DNA of 64,000 nucleotides from Symbiodinium natans (taxonomy: Eukaryota > Sar > Dinophyceae > Suessiales > Symbiodiniaceae). Positions 46,152 to 56,690 of this stretch are shown in pieces. Numbering within the stretch: position 1 is the first letter of the stretch; each line of letters begins with the position of its first letter. The notes under the pieces are model-generated. The model saw nothing but the letters and a program-made list of their open reading frames with translations. It was not told where the DNA came from and ran no database searches. Location of the stretch: the NCBI GenBank assembly GCA_905221605.1, contig CAJNDS010001591.1, forward strand, positions 521,540-585,539. The letters run 5' to 3'. The position numbers were made by a program, and so were the translations under genes.

Positions 46152-46277
46152 TAAAACTGGGGGTCTTTTACGATATGATTACCATAGTGACTATGAATAT
46201 GAAGCCATACCCCTGTTTAGGGTTCATGTGGGTTACAAGGTGTTTGAGCAATCTCCCGCCTGCCCGGGTTTCGCCAG

Positions 46278-46540
46278 CGCCTCGTTCAGTTCAACTTCCA
46301 AATGACACAAAAGACGGATCTTGGCACACAGCAGCTGGCAGCAGTTTATGAGGCTTTCGCCCATGTTAACGAATCGGATGCTGAATTTGGCAGCAACTGA
46401 CAGTTGGTTTGCGGGAGGTGGTCATAGCCTATGAGTGCCATACAGCTGTGCGGCGTGAGAGCCAAGTGCTGATGTGCCTCGAGGTCGGAGATCTTGGCCA
46501 GGGTTGTCCAGGAGGCAAGGTCATTGGAGCCTCGCACCCT
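46278..46540 (+). pseudogene. Plus-strand coding-like segment with a frameshift
   Basis: After GGGTTTCGCCAG (46277), frame 1 reads RLVQFNFQMTQKTDLGTQQL and AAVYEAFAHVNESDAEFG to TGA 46398-46400. From 46394 another plus frame is strongly protein-like (LTVGLREVVIAYECHTAVRR, ESQVLMCLEVGDLGQG) to the telomeric array at 46540. One indel near 46393 would explain both. No intron is apparent in about 260 bp, so a retrocopy is possible. No family recognised. Confidence 0.45.
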
Positions 46541-46990
46541 AAACCCTACACCCGAAACCCTAAACCCTAAACCCTAAACCCTAAACCCTAAACCCTAAAC
46601 CCTAAACCCTAAACCCTAAACCCTAAGCGCGCGAGGGACTGGGGGGGGTGTGACTGGTTTGTCGGACCGCACCATGGGACCCTGCCTCGGATGTCGAAAG
46701 TCTTGGGATTCCCGACTTTGCCAGAGACCTTCAGAAGAAGGACGGTTTAGGGTTTGGGGTTTGGGGTTTAGGGTTTAGGGTTTGGGGTTTTGGGCTTTGA
46801 GTTTTGGGTTTTGGTTTAGGGTTTAGGGTTTAGGGTTTAGGGTTTAGGGTTTAGGGTTTAGGGTTTAGGGTTTAGGGTTTAGGGTTTGGGGTTTGGGGTT
46901 TGGGGTTTGGGGTTTAGGGTTTAGGGTTTGGGGTTTGGGGTTTGGGGTTTGGGGTTTAGGGTTTAGGGTTTAAGGTTTAATTAGGGTTTG
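46535..46990. repeat. Telomeric arrays, CCCTAAA then TTTAGGG/TTTGGGG
   Basis: 46535-46625 and 46742-46990; the second alternates blocks of TTTAGGG and TTTGGGG. The island between is open on both strands. Confidence 0.9.
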
Positions 46991-47214
46991 ACCGAAGGTA
47001 AGGGAAGCGCGGGCAGGGCCTGGGTGCTGTTGGCACCAGACTCCCCCAAGCTCGAGGTCAGAACGACTTCCCGGACCTGGGCTCAGCATGGCCATGCAAG
47101 TCCCCTTGTTGGTGGCTCGGCTTACGATTTTTGGGGGCCTGTTGTTTTGGGTGTTAGAGTTTAGGGTTTAGGGTTCAAGGGTTTAGGGGCTTAGGGGTTT
47201 TTAGGGTGTAGGGC

Positions 47215-47286
47215 AATGCCACGACAAGGCGCGTGGTGCTCCCCTGCCAGGTCCAAGATTAACTTCGCAGCGAGGGAGACTCCATC
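47215..47286 (-). CDS. Exon-like island
   Basis: Acceptor GGCCACCTGCTGAG at 47287, frame DGVSLAAKLILDLAGEHHAP then CRGIA. Convincing helix. Confidence 0.5.
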
Positions 47287-47559
47287 CTCAGCAGGTGGCC
47301 AGGTCTCGAAGGTGCGCTAGGGTCCCTGTTTGGGGGTTTAGGGTTTAGGGCTTAGGGTTTAGGATTTTTGGGTTAGGCTTTAGGTTTTCCTGGAGATATG
47401 CCTCTGTATTGTAACGGGAACCCCGACCAGCTTGTGAGAACTGTGAGAAGTCATGTGGCCTGCTACCATTGGCCGGCAAGAAGACTTCATCCTAAACCCG
47501 AAACCACAAACCCTAAAAACCCTAAAAACCCCAAAACCCCAAAACCCTAAAACCCTAAA

Positions 47560-47660
47560 ACCGAAAACCTGTCATCCCCAACAGCACGCCTGGCGCTTGC
47601 CATTGACCACTGAGTCGTCCTTCACCGTCGAGTAAGAAGGATCTGTCACGACCTGATGTT
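47560..47660 (-). CDS. Exon-like island
   Basis: Minus frame EHQVVTDPSYSTVKDDSVVN then GKRQACCW, open between short telomeric variants. Edges approximate. Confidence 0.4.
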
Positions 47661-47679
47661 CTAGACCCCAAATAGTAGG

Positions 47680-47740
47680 GCGTAGGGTTTAGGGTTTAGG
47701 GTTCAGGGTTCAGGGTTCAGGGTTCAGGGTTCAGGGTTTA
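47680..47740. repeat. Telomeric-variant array, TTCAGGG
   Basis: About eight units, mostly TTCAGGG. Confidence 0.9.
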
Positions 47741-47823
47741 GGGCTCTGCGTTCGGTTCCTCTTTTCAGGAATCGGATGCAGGCAAAGACAATGCTTAGCG
47801 TTTAGAGCGTCCCATAGCTTCAG

Positions 47824-48109
47824 GCTTCCACACAGGCCCTTTGCTAAGACTAGCTCGTTTCCGCCTTCAGACTCTTCTGAGTTCTTTGTTTCTGAATTGC
47901 GTTCCTCAGCAGCACGGCTTCTTCTCTTCTTTGCGTTTAAAGGGTCCCCTGCTGCCTTCCACCCATGGGTTGCGTCTCAAAGAGCCCCTGCGGCCGTTGT
48001 TGAAATTGCCTTTTCCCCAGTGTCCCAAAGACTGGCGGGATCCGATTACAACTTCTGGTGGTCTATCTTCGGCAAGGGGATCGCCGTACCCCATAAGGGT
48101 CTGGTTTAG
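47824..48109 (+). CDS. Plus-strand exon-like frame, 94 codons
   Basis: Acceptor CCCATAGCTTCAG at 47823, then an open frame to TAG 48107-48109: SELRSSAARLLLFFAFKGSP, AAFHPWVASQRAPAAVVEIA and RLAGSDYNFWWSIFGKGIAV. The minus strand is interrupted by stops. The longest island frame free of simple repeat on this strand. No family recognised. Confidence 0.45.
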
Positions 48110-48304
48110 GGTTTAAGGGGGGTTTAGGGGGTTTAGGGGGTTTAGAGGGGTTTTGTGAGGGAGCTTAGCAGTTTAAGGGTGCGGGGGATATCTCCCATCC
48201 CCCGCAGCTCAGGCTTCGGCACTGGTTGTCACATCACCATCGACCACCTGGACAAGGTGGGTTGAGGGCAGTCTGCAACAGCAACTGCTCGCACTGATCC
48301 TCAG

Positions 48305-48410
48305 CAACCTGCCTAAACCCTAAGCCCTAAACCCCCAAACCCTAAACCCTAAACCCTAAACCCTAAACCCTAAACCCTAAACAACCAAACCCTGAGCCCT
48401 AAACCCGGAA
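48305..48410. repeat. Telomeric array, CCCTAAA
   Basis: About fifteen units with two interruptions. Confidence 0.9.
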
Positions 48411-49000
48411 CCCTTCGGATCAATCTCTGCTCAGATTATGGGCTTGGAAGTCCATGAAAGTGGGCTCCGGCAATCCCAAGTCCTGCATTAGTGCATTTCC
48501 CAAAAAAGAAAACTAGGGACGTCAGGGCACCTAACATCCTTGCTGAAAGAACTCCCACTAAGGGGAGCAATATTTCGGGAAAAACCACTGGTTGTTCCAT
48601 GCTTCCAGAACCTTTCTTCAAAGCATCAGCGCCGGCCCCCTGTCTAGGGTTTATCAGGGTTTCCCTGAAACCGCAGCACGGCCTGAAGGGCATCAGTCCC
48701 CCGCGCCATCAAGCCTAACAAGGGTCAGGAGGACGTGCCTAAGCCTACCTGAGTGGCATAGTTAGCCAGATGGGTACAGCAACATCAGTCGGGTCTTCTG
48801 AGAGGGAGAGAGAGAAAGAGAGAGAGAGAGAGACAGAGAGAAAAAAAGAGAGGGAGAGAGAGATCGCTGTCATCAAAACATGCTCAGAAGAGCAGCTCCG
48901 GGCTATGCGAGGACGCCCATCAAGCAAGTACACATTGCTTGCATCTGCCGGGATGTCCTCAGCTGGGGCCACTCCTAATTAGTGCCGGAGGCTTCGTCTC
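48411..49000. other. Stretch with ambiguous frames and (GA)n
   Basis: Minus frames of 85 codons (48436-48693) and 75 codons (48745-48972, APAEDIPADASNVYLLDGRP) and plus frames of 75 and 70 codons overlap. (GA)n occupies 48798-48864. No firm gene. Confidence 0.35.
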
Positions 49001-49029
49001 GCACATAACAAGGCTGTGTGGCTGACATC

Positions 49030-49250
49030 TCTGGGTGTAGGGTTTGGGGGTTGAAGGCTTAGGGTTTCTTGGTTGCTTCTCAAGCCCCCAATACAAGTTT
49101 AACTTTTAGCTCCCTTAATATGAAGTTAGAGGAACCCTAAACTTATAAAGTTGTAAAGTTGTAGTAAAGCCCCACCTAGGTTTAGGAACGAACCCACAAC
49201 GTCCTACACTTCCCGAAGCTTGCATAGGGGATGAGGCTTGAGGGTTTAGG
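49030..49250. other. Spacer with palindromic fragments
   Basis: AAGTTTAACTTTTAGCTCCC and TTAGAGGAACCCTAAACTT-like inverted pieces, a family-F-like remnant. No gene seen. Confidence 0.4.
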
Positions 49251-49339
49251 GTTTAGGGCTCGACCCTGCGGGCCCTTACCGCACCAGGGCCGCAAGCGCC
49301 CAAGCAAATCCCGAAACCCCAGTGCAAGCCGAAGACCAA

Positions 49340-49470
49340 ACTGCCTAAACCCCCAACCCCAAACCCTAAACCCTAAACCCCTAGCCCTACAGCCTAAACC
49401 CTAAACCCTAAACCCCAAACCCCAAACCCCTAAACCCTACACCCTAAACCCTACACCCTAAACCCCAGTC
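49340..49470. repeat. Telomeric-variant array, CCCTAAA
   Basis: About seventeen units including CCCCAAA and CCCTACA. The island before it (49255-49340) has a minus donor GCG|GTAAGG. Confidence 0.9.
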
Positions 49471-49495
49471 CGAACTTGTACTGCGGGCCGCGGCG

Positions 49496-49602
49496 CGATC
49501 TTGCCGAAGCGGCCCCTCAGCTCAAGCTCCGCCAGCTTCCACGCGGCCTCCTCGGCATCCGTCGCCTTCTCCACATCCAGCATGAAGTAGCCTTGCTTTT
49601 GG
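49496..49602 (-). CDS. Exon-like island, second half of an RRM domain (probable)
   Basis: Minus frame QGYFMLDVEKATDAEEAAWK then LAELELRGRFGKIAPRPAVQ. GYFMLDV fits an RNP1 beta-strand, DAEEAAWKLAEL the following helix and GRFGKI the last strand, as in RRM folds. The partner RNP2 half was not found in the adjacent 1 kb. The acceptor would lie in the G-rich tract at 49603. Coding strand is confident; domain call is moderate. Confidence 0.6.
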
Positions 49603-50280
49603 GGGTTTTAGGGTTTTAGGGGTTTTAGGGGTTTGAGGGTTTTAGGGTTTTAGGGGTTTTAGGGTTTTAGGGTTTTAGGGTTTGAGGGGTTTAGGGTTTT
49701 AGGGGTTTAGGGTTTTAGGGGTTTAGGGTTTTAGGGTTTTAGGGTTTTAGGGTTTTAGGGTTTTAGGGTTTTAGGGTTTTAGGGTTTTGGGGTTTTGGGG
49801 TTTTGGGGTTTGTAGGTTTTAGGGTTTTAGGGTTTGTAGGTTTTATAGCCAGGCTTTATAGGGTTGAGGGTTTAGGGTTGAGGGTTTATGGAGTTTGTAG
49901 GTTTTATAGCTAGGCTTTATAGGGTTCAGGGTTGAAGATTAGGGTCTGGAGGGTTTAGAGGGTCTGGGGGGTCAGAGGTTGGGTTTGTAGGGTTTATAGC
50001 TAGGCTGTTTAGGGTTTAGGGCTTGAAATCAGGGTTTATAGGTTTATAGGGTTTCTCGGGTTTATGGGGTGTAAAGGGTTTATAGGATTTATAGGGCCTC
50101 CCATTGGGGGTCAGAGGTTGGGTTTGTCGGGTATGTAACTAGGGGTTATAGGGTTTTGTAGGGTTTAGGGGGTCAAGATGAGGGTTTTGTAGGGTTTGTA
50201 GGGTTTATAGGGTTTGCAGGCTTTAGAGGAGTTGTAGAGGAGTTGTAGGGTTTGTGGGGTTTACTGGGTTTGTAGGGTTG
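49600..50280. repeat. Degenerate TTTTAGGG and TTTATAGGG array
   Basis: Octamer TTTTAGGG dominates 49600-49800, then diverged TTTATAGGG/TTTGTAGGG units to 50280. The longest telomere-derived tract but strongly drifted. Confidence 0.85.
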
Positions 50281-50410
50281 ACAAGCTTGGCAGAGACCAA
50301 CCCCTGGACTTCGGCTGCGGCTCACGAGATTGCCGGAATTGAAGGAAGAGGTCATATTATCACCAACCCTTGCCTACACATGCCCTCTGTTGTCATGCAC
50401 GTCATGCACA
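50280..50410 (+). CDS. Plus-strand exon-like frame
   Basis: Plus frame SLAETNPWTSAAAHEIAGIE then GRGHIITNPCLHMPSVVMHV. The minus strand is poorer. Splice edges not fixed. Confidence 0.35.
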
Positions 50411-50490
50411 CTAAACCCGAAACCAGAAACCCTAAACCCTAAACCCGGAACCCCGGCCCCAAACCCTAAACCCCTCGTTCGAGACCACCG

Positions 50491-50638
50491 TCAATGCATC
50501 TCGGGGGCGAAAGGGGCACTGAGCTTCACCACACAACTTGGTCGCGGCAACGATGTCGTCACCTGCCAGTTCGGTGTGCATCCGACAAAGGCCGCAACCG
50601 TCACAACAAGCAGAGCATCTTCGGGCTCAGGTAAGGGG
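50491..50638 (-). CDS. Exon-like island, possible terminal exon
   Basis: Minus frame EPEDALLVVTVAAFVGCTPN then WQVTTSLPRPSCVVKLSAPF, ending at TGA 50491-50493. Hydrophobic segment followed by polar residues. Confidence 0.4.
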
Positions 50639-50810
50639 GGTAGGGGCAGGGGGTAGGGGAAAAGGGACAGGGGGTGGGGGCAAGGGGGCTCCGCTGCTGA
50701 TGCCACGTACCCATACTGGCAGAGAGAGTGCTGAATGCCGGCTACAATTGGCTTCTCAGCGATGGTGCAGAACTTCTCTTCTCTGGCTCTCTTCTTGAGG
50801 GTCTAGTTTT

Positions 50811-50882
50811 TAGGGCTTAGGGTTTAGGGTTTAGGGTTTAGGGTTTAGGGTTTAGGGTTTAGGGTTTAGGGTTTAGGGTTTC
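50811..50882. repeat. Telomeric array, TTTAGGG
   Basis: Ten units. Confidence 0.95.
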
Positions 50883-50920
50883 GAACAGAAGGAGAAGGAA
50901 TCTGTGGGCAAGAGTGGCAC

Positions 50921-50977
50921 CTGTCTCGGGTGGCATGTAGTCATTCTTCCAGGGCCGCGCCAGGAGGAAGCACTCGC
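50921..50977 (-). CDS. Exon-like island
   Basis: Acceptor TGAGAAGCAG at 50978, 57-nt frame ECFLLARPWKNDYMPPET, donor G|GTGCCACTC at 50920. Confidence 0.5.
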
Positions 50978-50987
50978 CTGCTTCTCA

Positions 50988-51600
50988 GGTTTAGGGTTTA
51001 GGGTTTAGGGTTTAGGGTTTAGGGTTTAGGGTTTAGGGGCTAAGCCATGCATGCCCTTCGCCCGAAGCCATATCTTTGTGACCTTAAACCATCAGCCCTG
51101 AACCCCAGAACCTTAGACCCTAAACCGCTAAATTCCCTCAAACCCTCTAACCCTAAACCCTAACCCCTAAAATCTAACACCCTTAGCACCACAACATCCT
51201 AAACCCTAGACCCTAAACCTAAAACCCTAAACCCTATAACCCGAAGTTCCTTTCACACTCTCACCCTAAACCTCAACAGCCGAACACCCTATCCCTAAAC
51301 CCTAAACCCTAAACCCTAAACCCTAAACCCTAATTAAACCCTAAACCCTAAACCCTAAACCCCCCAAAAAAGTACCGAAGCTTCGGAGGCGCCTGTGGAT
51401 TCGCGGTACAACAAAGAGCGGCAGCCGGCTGTCTGCGAGCAGAGGCAGGCGCAGTCGTCGTACCACCTCGAGGGTTTAGGGTTTAGGGTTTAGGGTTTGG
51501 GGTTTGGGGTTTAGGGTTTAGGGTTCAGGTTTTTAGGGTGCAGGGTTTGGGGCTAGGTTTTTTTGAGGCTTTAGGCTTTAGGCTTTAGTGTTTACGTGTT
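50988..51600. repeat. Telomeric arrays and diverged variants
   Basis: TTTAGGG 50988-51035; diverged CCCTAAA 51110-51370; TTTAGGG/TTTGGGG 51475-51600. The island at 51383-51470 reads LEVVRRLRLPLLADSRLPLF on minus. Confidence 0.85.
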
Positions 51601-51997
51601 AAGGGCCCAAGCTGATAAAGGGCAGATTTGAGCCCATTTGAGGCGTTATGCCTCCCCCGCCCCCTTCCCTTTGCACTTGCTTTATGATCAGCGGAATTCG
51701 CGAAATTTGTCTCCAAGAGCAGGCCAATCGACAGTAGTAATGCGAATGGTTCGCTTCATCACACCAGCTGCTAACAGTAGTGCCCAACAGTACTACCTGG
51801 CAATAATAAATAACCCAAAGCTATGCTACCAAAATGACACAATCAGGAAACCCCAACCCCTAAACCCTAAACCCCAAACCCTGAACTCTGTTGTGCGCTG
51901 TGTCGATGTCTCTGCCGACTGCAGCAAAAGCCACGGCTCCATCGACTCAAGGACGAGCTCCGCCACGGGCGCATCCGCACCTGAGCTCTTTTCATAG
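51600..51997 (-). CDS. Island, probably minus strand
   Basis: 51886-51996 reads SSGADAPVAELVLESMEPWL then LLQSAETSTQRTTE on minus, free of stops. The plus strand is also open for 119 codons (51638-51997). Minus preferred on composition; splice edges unclear. Confidence 0.4.
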
Positions 51998-51999
51998 GG

Positions 52000-52300
52000 T
52001 TTAGGGTTTAGGGTTTGGGTTTTAGGGTTTAGGGTTGAGGGTTTAGGGTTTAGTGTTTAGGGCTGAGCTCTTTCGTTGGAGATATTCTGGGGTTTAGGGC
52101 TTCGGGTTTAGGATTTGGGGTTTGGGGGTTTGGGGGTTTGGGGGTTTGGGGGTTTGGGGGTTTGGGGGTTTGGGGGTTTGGGGGTTTGGGGGTTTGGGGG
52201 TTTGGGGGTTCAGGGCTAAGGGGTTTAGGGGTTTAGGGGGTTTGGTGTTGAGGGGTTTGGGGTTTAGGGGTGTAGGGGTTCAGGGTTGAGGGTATACAGG
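52000..52300. repeat. Telomeric variants with GGGGGTTT octamer run
   Basis: TTTAGGG to 52060; 52117-52212 is about twelve copies of GGGGGTTT; then diverged GGGGTTTAGGGG. Confidence 0.9.
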
Positions 52301-53030
52301 AAGGTTCTCTTGTCTGGCTCTTCAGATGTTTGCTTGTGATGACAGATGCAGCAACAGACGGCCGGTGGATTGTGGCAGCCCCTGCACGCCCTAAACCCTA
52401 AACCCCAAACCCTAGACCCTAAACCCTAAACCCTAAACCCTCCTAAGCCCTAAACAGCAGCAAGCATGCTCACTAAGTGCCGGGGCGTAGTGGAGGCAGC
52501 ATGCGGCACTGCCCATGGAGCTCTTGCACCTGCGTCAATTCAATGTTTACGGCTTTGGGTTTGGGGTTTTGGGTTTAGGGTTTAGGGTTTGGGGTTTGGA
52601 GTTTAGGGTTTAGGGTTTCGGGTTCAGGGTTTAGGGTTTAGACTTTAGGGTTTAGCTGTCAACTGTTGCGCACCTCCCCCAAGCTACACTAGTGAGGTTC
52701 TGCACAGTTCCCGTTAAGTACGGTAACTTGCCTTTCCGCTGAGTCGTCGGAGCGCTCTACCAGGGCACCAGGTGCTGCAATGAGGGCCTGTGGGCACTGT
52801 AAGAAATGTGAGGGCAACGCGCTCAACCCTCAACCCTACACCCTAAAGCCCGGCGCCCCAAACCCTAAACCTTCAGCCCTAAACCCTCCAAGCCCCCCCA
52901 AACCCCCCAAACAACCCCGCCGTGGACTCCTACAAAAAGCCCAAGCCCTGCGCCTCCGAACCACGGCTCGCCTCCGATGGCATCTCCAGGTCTTTGAACT
53001 TCTGAACCTGGGCTTTCTAAGGTGTCCGGT
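52300..53030. other. Short islands between telomeric tracts
   Basis: Arrays at 52395-52450 and 52545-52650. Islands at 52310-52390 and 52455-52545 are open on both strands, the first with a strong plus acceptor (TCTGGCTCTTCAG). 52780-53000 has a 110-codon plus frame that runs into repeat. No firm gene. Confidence 0.35.
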
Positions 53031-53170
53031 TTGGAGTTTAGGGTTTGGGGTTTGGGGTTTGGGGTTTGGGGTTTGGAGTTTGGGGTTTGGGGTTTGGGGT
53101 TTTAGGGCTTAGGGTTTAGGGGTTTGGGGTTTCGGGTTTGGGGTTTGGGTTTGGGGATTTGGGGTTAGGA
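53030..53170. repeat. TTTGGGG array
   Basis: About twelve TTTGGGG units, then drifted G-rich sequence to 53330 with no gene. Confidence 0.85.
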
Positions 53171-53519
53171 AAGTGCTTTTGCAGGTTGCTTTGTGGCGTT
53201 GTAGGGCTTCTTACAGGATGTCTACGGCTTTTGTTAGGGTTTGTCGGGAGTGCGGAGGGTTTGGGGTGGTTGTGGGGGGCGGTTTTGGGTCAAGTGTCTG
53301 ATTGTCTCTCTATTTCCCTGGGGGGTTAGAAGATTCTGCAGGGGTCTTCTAGGTGACCTATGGGGCTTGCAGGGCTTCTTGGGCTCATAGGGCTCATAAC
53401 GCTGATAGGGGTTTGTGCAATTTCAGAGATGAGGGTTGAAGAACATTCAAATATCTCCTCGCCTCTTCAGCTCAGCACGGTGCCAACGTGCCTTCTGAAA
53501 GCCAAAGAGCCCTTCAATT

Positions 53520-53640
53520 GAGGGCTATAAGGAGGGACCCCTAGAAGGGACCCTTGATCTCATTCCCCTATACAACCCCTATATACACCTTATCTGGTCC
53601 CTTATAAGGGTCCCTCCTTTAGTCCCTTATTCAAACCCTA
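53520..53640. mobile_element. Palindromic element with GGAGGGACCC arms
   Basis: GGGCTATAAGGAGGGACCCC left, TTATAAGGGTCCCTCCTTTA right, with CCCCTATATACACC between. Not in families A-G. Confidence 0.6.
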
Positions 53641-54370
53641 AACCCTAAACCCTGCACCCTAAACCCTCAACCCGAAACCCTAAACCCGAAACCCTAAACC
53701 CCTAGCCAGGCCGAGAATCATAAAGCTCCACCTGCTGCACCGCTTCGCCAGGGCCTGCCGGTCCGCGCTCACCATCGTGGGGGTTTAGGGATTTTACGGC
53801 TCAGTGCTTTAGGGCTAGGGTTACCCTAAACCCTAAACCCTAAGCCCTAAACCCTAAACCCTAAACCGTGGCTTAGGGTTCCGGGATTTGAGCGGTTTAG
53901 GGTTTAGGGTGTTGAGGGTTTAGGGTTTAATTCGGGGTGTTGAGGGTTTTGGGCTTCGGGTCCCAAGTGCGGGTTGCGGTATCATGCAGGGCGCTTCCAG
54001 CCTCGCCACTTTGCTGAAACAACTTTGAAGCCTAAACCCCCTATGTAAACCCTAAGCCCTAAACCCGTTATTCCCTCTTTAAGCAGGGTACATATAAAGG
54101 AACATATGGTACCTTATTCCCGGATTCCCAACTATGAGCTGATGAGTAAAGGGCTGCTGACCCCCAGCTCTTTGGATTCAGGACAACAAGGACAAGCTGC
54201 AGGCAGAAAAGGCGCCTCGCCCGACTTAAGTCTTCAGGAGGACCGTGCCGCTTCTAGGTTTAGGGTTTGGGGTTTAGGGCCTAAGTTTAGGGTTTAGGGT
54301 TTAGGGCTTAGGGTGTAGGGTTTAGGGTTCAGGGTTTAGGGTTGAGGGTTTGGAGTTTCGGGTTTATAGG
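53641..54370. repeat. Telomeric arrays and islands
   Basis: CCCTAAA 53641-53703, short inverted arrays at 53820-53960 (CCCTAAA then TTTAGGG), a family-B-like fragment at 54068-54137, TTTAGGG variants 54258-54370. Islands are short and unassigned. Confidence 0.7.
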
Positions 54371-54850
54371 GGTTTGGAGTTCAGGCCTTCTGGGCCGCGC
54401 ACATATGCATGTCGACATAGAAATACACGTAGACGTTGCTTCTGCCCATGTACGCGTATGTTGCGTGTACGTAGCTGTCTATACATGTGCCGACGCAGCC
54501 TCTGATACTACATCTGGGCTGCCTGGCAGTACACACACACACACCAGAGTTGGAACGCTTCAACTTTAAGCTACCCTACTCCTCAAACCTTGCACCCTAA
54601 ATCCTGAACCCTAAACCCTGTAAACCATTAACCCTAAACCCTACACACCAAAACCCTGAACCTTTATGTCGCAGCGTGGCTTGGGGACAAGTGCTTTGGA
54701 AACTTCCCCCACGCGGGTCCTGGAATTGCGCTTCCCGATGCCTCCACAAGCCCAACCGCATAGTTCCTTGCTCCAGCAGCTCTAACACCCTACACCCTTA
54801 ACCCTGGCCCTAAACCCTAGACCCTAAACCCTAAACCCCAACCGGCACCC
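54370..54850. other. Spacer, no assigned gene
   Basis: 54400-54560 has CA/ACGTA simple sequence; 54660-54790 is minus-open with no splice evidence; CCCTAAA variants at 54590-54660 and 54785-54840. Confidence 0.4.
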
Positions 54851-54949
54851 TATGGAGCTTAGGAAGTTTTGGGATCTAGGGGTTCGAAAGCTTAAAGAGT
54901 CAGGTCTGGGGCTTAGGAAATAGGAGCCAACAGCAAAAAAAACACGAAC

Positions 54950-55185
54950 ATACACATACATATACATATATATATATATATACATATATACGGACTGCAT
55001 CGAGCAGATACATAGATGCACAGAGAATAGAGAAAGAGAGAAAGGGAGAGAAAGAAGGAGAGATAGAGAGAAAGAGAGCAAAAACCAGAGAGAGAGAGAG
55101 AGCAAAAGCGAGAGAGATAGAGAGAGATAGAGAGACAGAGAGAGAGCTAGAGAGAGATAGAGGGAGATAGAGAGAGGGATATTGG
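54950..55185. repeat. TA and (GAGA)n microsatellite
   Basis: TATATACATA at 54955-54990, then AGAGAG/AAAGAG to 55185. Open frames of Ser/Leu are artefacts. Confidence 0.95.
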
Positions 55186-55399
55186 ATTATGGACACGTCT
55201 TTGTGCCGTTTCTAGCTGCCGCATCTGCATGAACTGACGCAACCTACATATTCAGCTCCTCTGCCTTACTAGTACGGCAGTGACTGCCAAACGCCAGTCA
55301 ACTTGGCCCAGGGGCGTGTGGCTGGCCGACATCATCGCCGAGCCGTCGAGGAGCGCCGCACCCTTGCCAAAACGGAGGCCACCCCATCCTTGGGCAAGG

Positions 55400-55590
55400 C
55401 TAAACCCTATACCCTAAACCCTAAACCCTAAACCCTAAACCCTAAACCCTAAACCCTAAACCCTAAACCCTAAACCCTAAACCCTAATCGGCCCTAAGAC
55501 GCGGCTCTTGCGGCAGGCTCCGGAGCAACAAGGGTTTTGAGGGTTTAGGGTTTAAGGTTTAGGGTTTAGGGTTTAGGGTTTAGGGTTTAG
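55400..55590. repeat. Telomeric arrays, CCCTAAA then TTTAGGG
   Basis: 55400-55490 (thirteen units) and 55525-55590, separated by a 35-bp island. Confidence 0.95.
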
Positions 55591-55708
55591 CGTGAGGAAC
55601 CCAAGCAGCGGGTGGAAGCCACTCACGCCACAAGGACTCTGGTTCCGCTCTTGGTAGGGAAATCGGCTTTCAGAGCTACAAAGGAATGGAGCCATGATCC
55701 CAAAACCC

Positions 55709-55803
55709 TCTACCTGCGACTCTACGTTCCTACAGTTAAGCAGTAGCTACCCCGAATTAATATGTATGACCCATAAAACGGCAGGTAAAGAGGGTCCCAG
55801 GTA
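55709..55803. mobile_element. Palindromic element, family D (diverged)
   Basis: CTCTACCTGCGACTCTACG left and CGGCAGGTAAAGAGGGTCCC right, with CCTACAGTTAAGCAG and CCCATAAAACGG inside. Confidence 0.55.
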
Positions 55804-55829
55804 AATTCTAAACCCCAAACCCACCCCAA

Positions 55830-56060
55830 GATGATCTCTAGCTTGCTTCTTGTGGTCACTTCTCTAAAATCTATGGTTTCTTTTGGGGTCCTTATTCGAA
55901 GGCGGCGCCTCTTATTTTGGATACCCCAAAAGGGGCCACATATTTGGAGAACTGAGCTCTTGTACCGCCGAGCATCCGTAGGACGTATGCGGCGCTTCGA
56001 CAGATTGGTAGCCATCCACGCGGCCTTTGGCAGCTCGCGGGGGGTTTCAGTGGGCTAAGG
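55830..56060. other. Island with family-C-like half
   Basis: TTTCTTTTGGGGTCCTTATT and CTTATTTTGGATACCCC at 55870-55930 resemble family C. Both strands are open (75 and 97 codons) across it. No gene called. Confidence 0.4.
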
Positions 56061-56160
56061 GTTTAAGGGTCAAAAAGGTTTAAGGGCTTAAGGGCTTAAG
56101 GCGTTCAGGGGTTTAGGTGTTTAGAGTTAGTTTAGAGTTTAGAGTTTAGGGGGGTTTAGG
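56050..56160. repeat. Degenerate TTTAAGGG/TTTAGAG array
   Basis: Diverged telomeric-variant units, including TTTAAGGGCTTAAGGG. Confidence 0.75.
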
Positions 56161-56215
56161 GCTACCTAGTTGACGTTGAGCCTGCATGCAGAACTGAACT
56201 GAACTGAACAGAGTA

Positions 56216-56400
56216 CTCCGAGCCTCCAATCCCCCAAACTCCCCCAAACTCGCTCCCCAAATTCCCCAAGACTCCCTCAAAACTCCCCGAACTCCCCCAA
56301 ATTTCCCAAACTCCCCAAACTCCCCCAAATTCCCCAAGACTCCCCCAAACTCCCCAAGACTCCCCAAAACTCCCCGAACTCCCCCCAAACTCCACCCACA
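56216..56400. repeat. Degenerate CCCCAAACTC repeat
   Basis: About sixteen units of 10-12 bp (CTCCCCCAAACTCCCCAAG). Gly/Val/Trp/Glu-rich minus frames across it are artefacts of the repeat. Confidence 0.85.
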
Positions 56401-56489
56401 AATTGCCAAGTGTGAGGTGCCACTCTGCTCCGTCACAGGGTTGCTGGTCTGACGCCAGATCTGATCAACCAGCCCGTCCTGAAATGGAG

Positions 56490-56555
56490 CCCTAAACCCT
56501 AAACCCTAAACCCTAAACCCTAAACCCTAAACCCTAAACCCTAAACCCTAAACCC
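56490..56555. repeat. Telomeric array, CCCTAAA
   Basis: Nine perfect units. Confidence 0.95.
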
Positions 56556-56690
56556 ACAAAGCCTAAGGGTGCCCCTAAACTCCCATTAACAAATCCCTCA
56601 ACACCCCAGACATGAGAGAACCCACCTAGCGGCACACTCACGGTCCTTGGGCCAGCTCAGCCTGAAGGTGAAAACCTCGGCGTTCGAGTC

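Noticed and set aside
46346-46537. Minus-strand frame of 63 codons starting with Met.
   Set aside because: Both overlapping plus frames are more protein-like and follow an acceptor-like site; the minus frame looks like their shadow.
54824-55196. Ser/Leu-rich minus-strand open frames.
   Set aside because: They are translations of the GAGA microsatellite.
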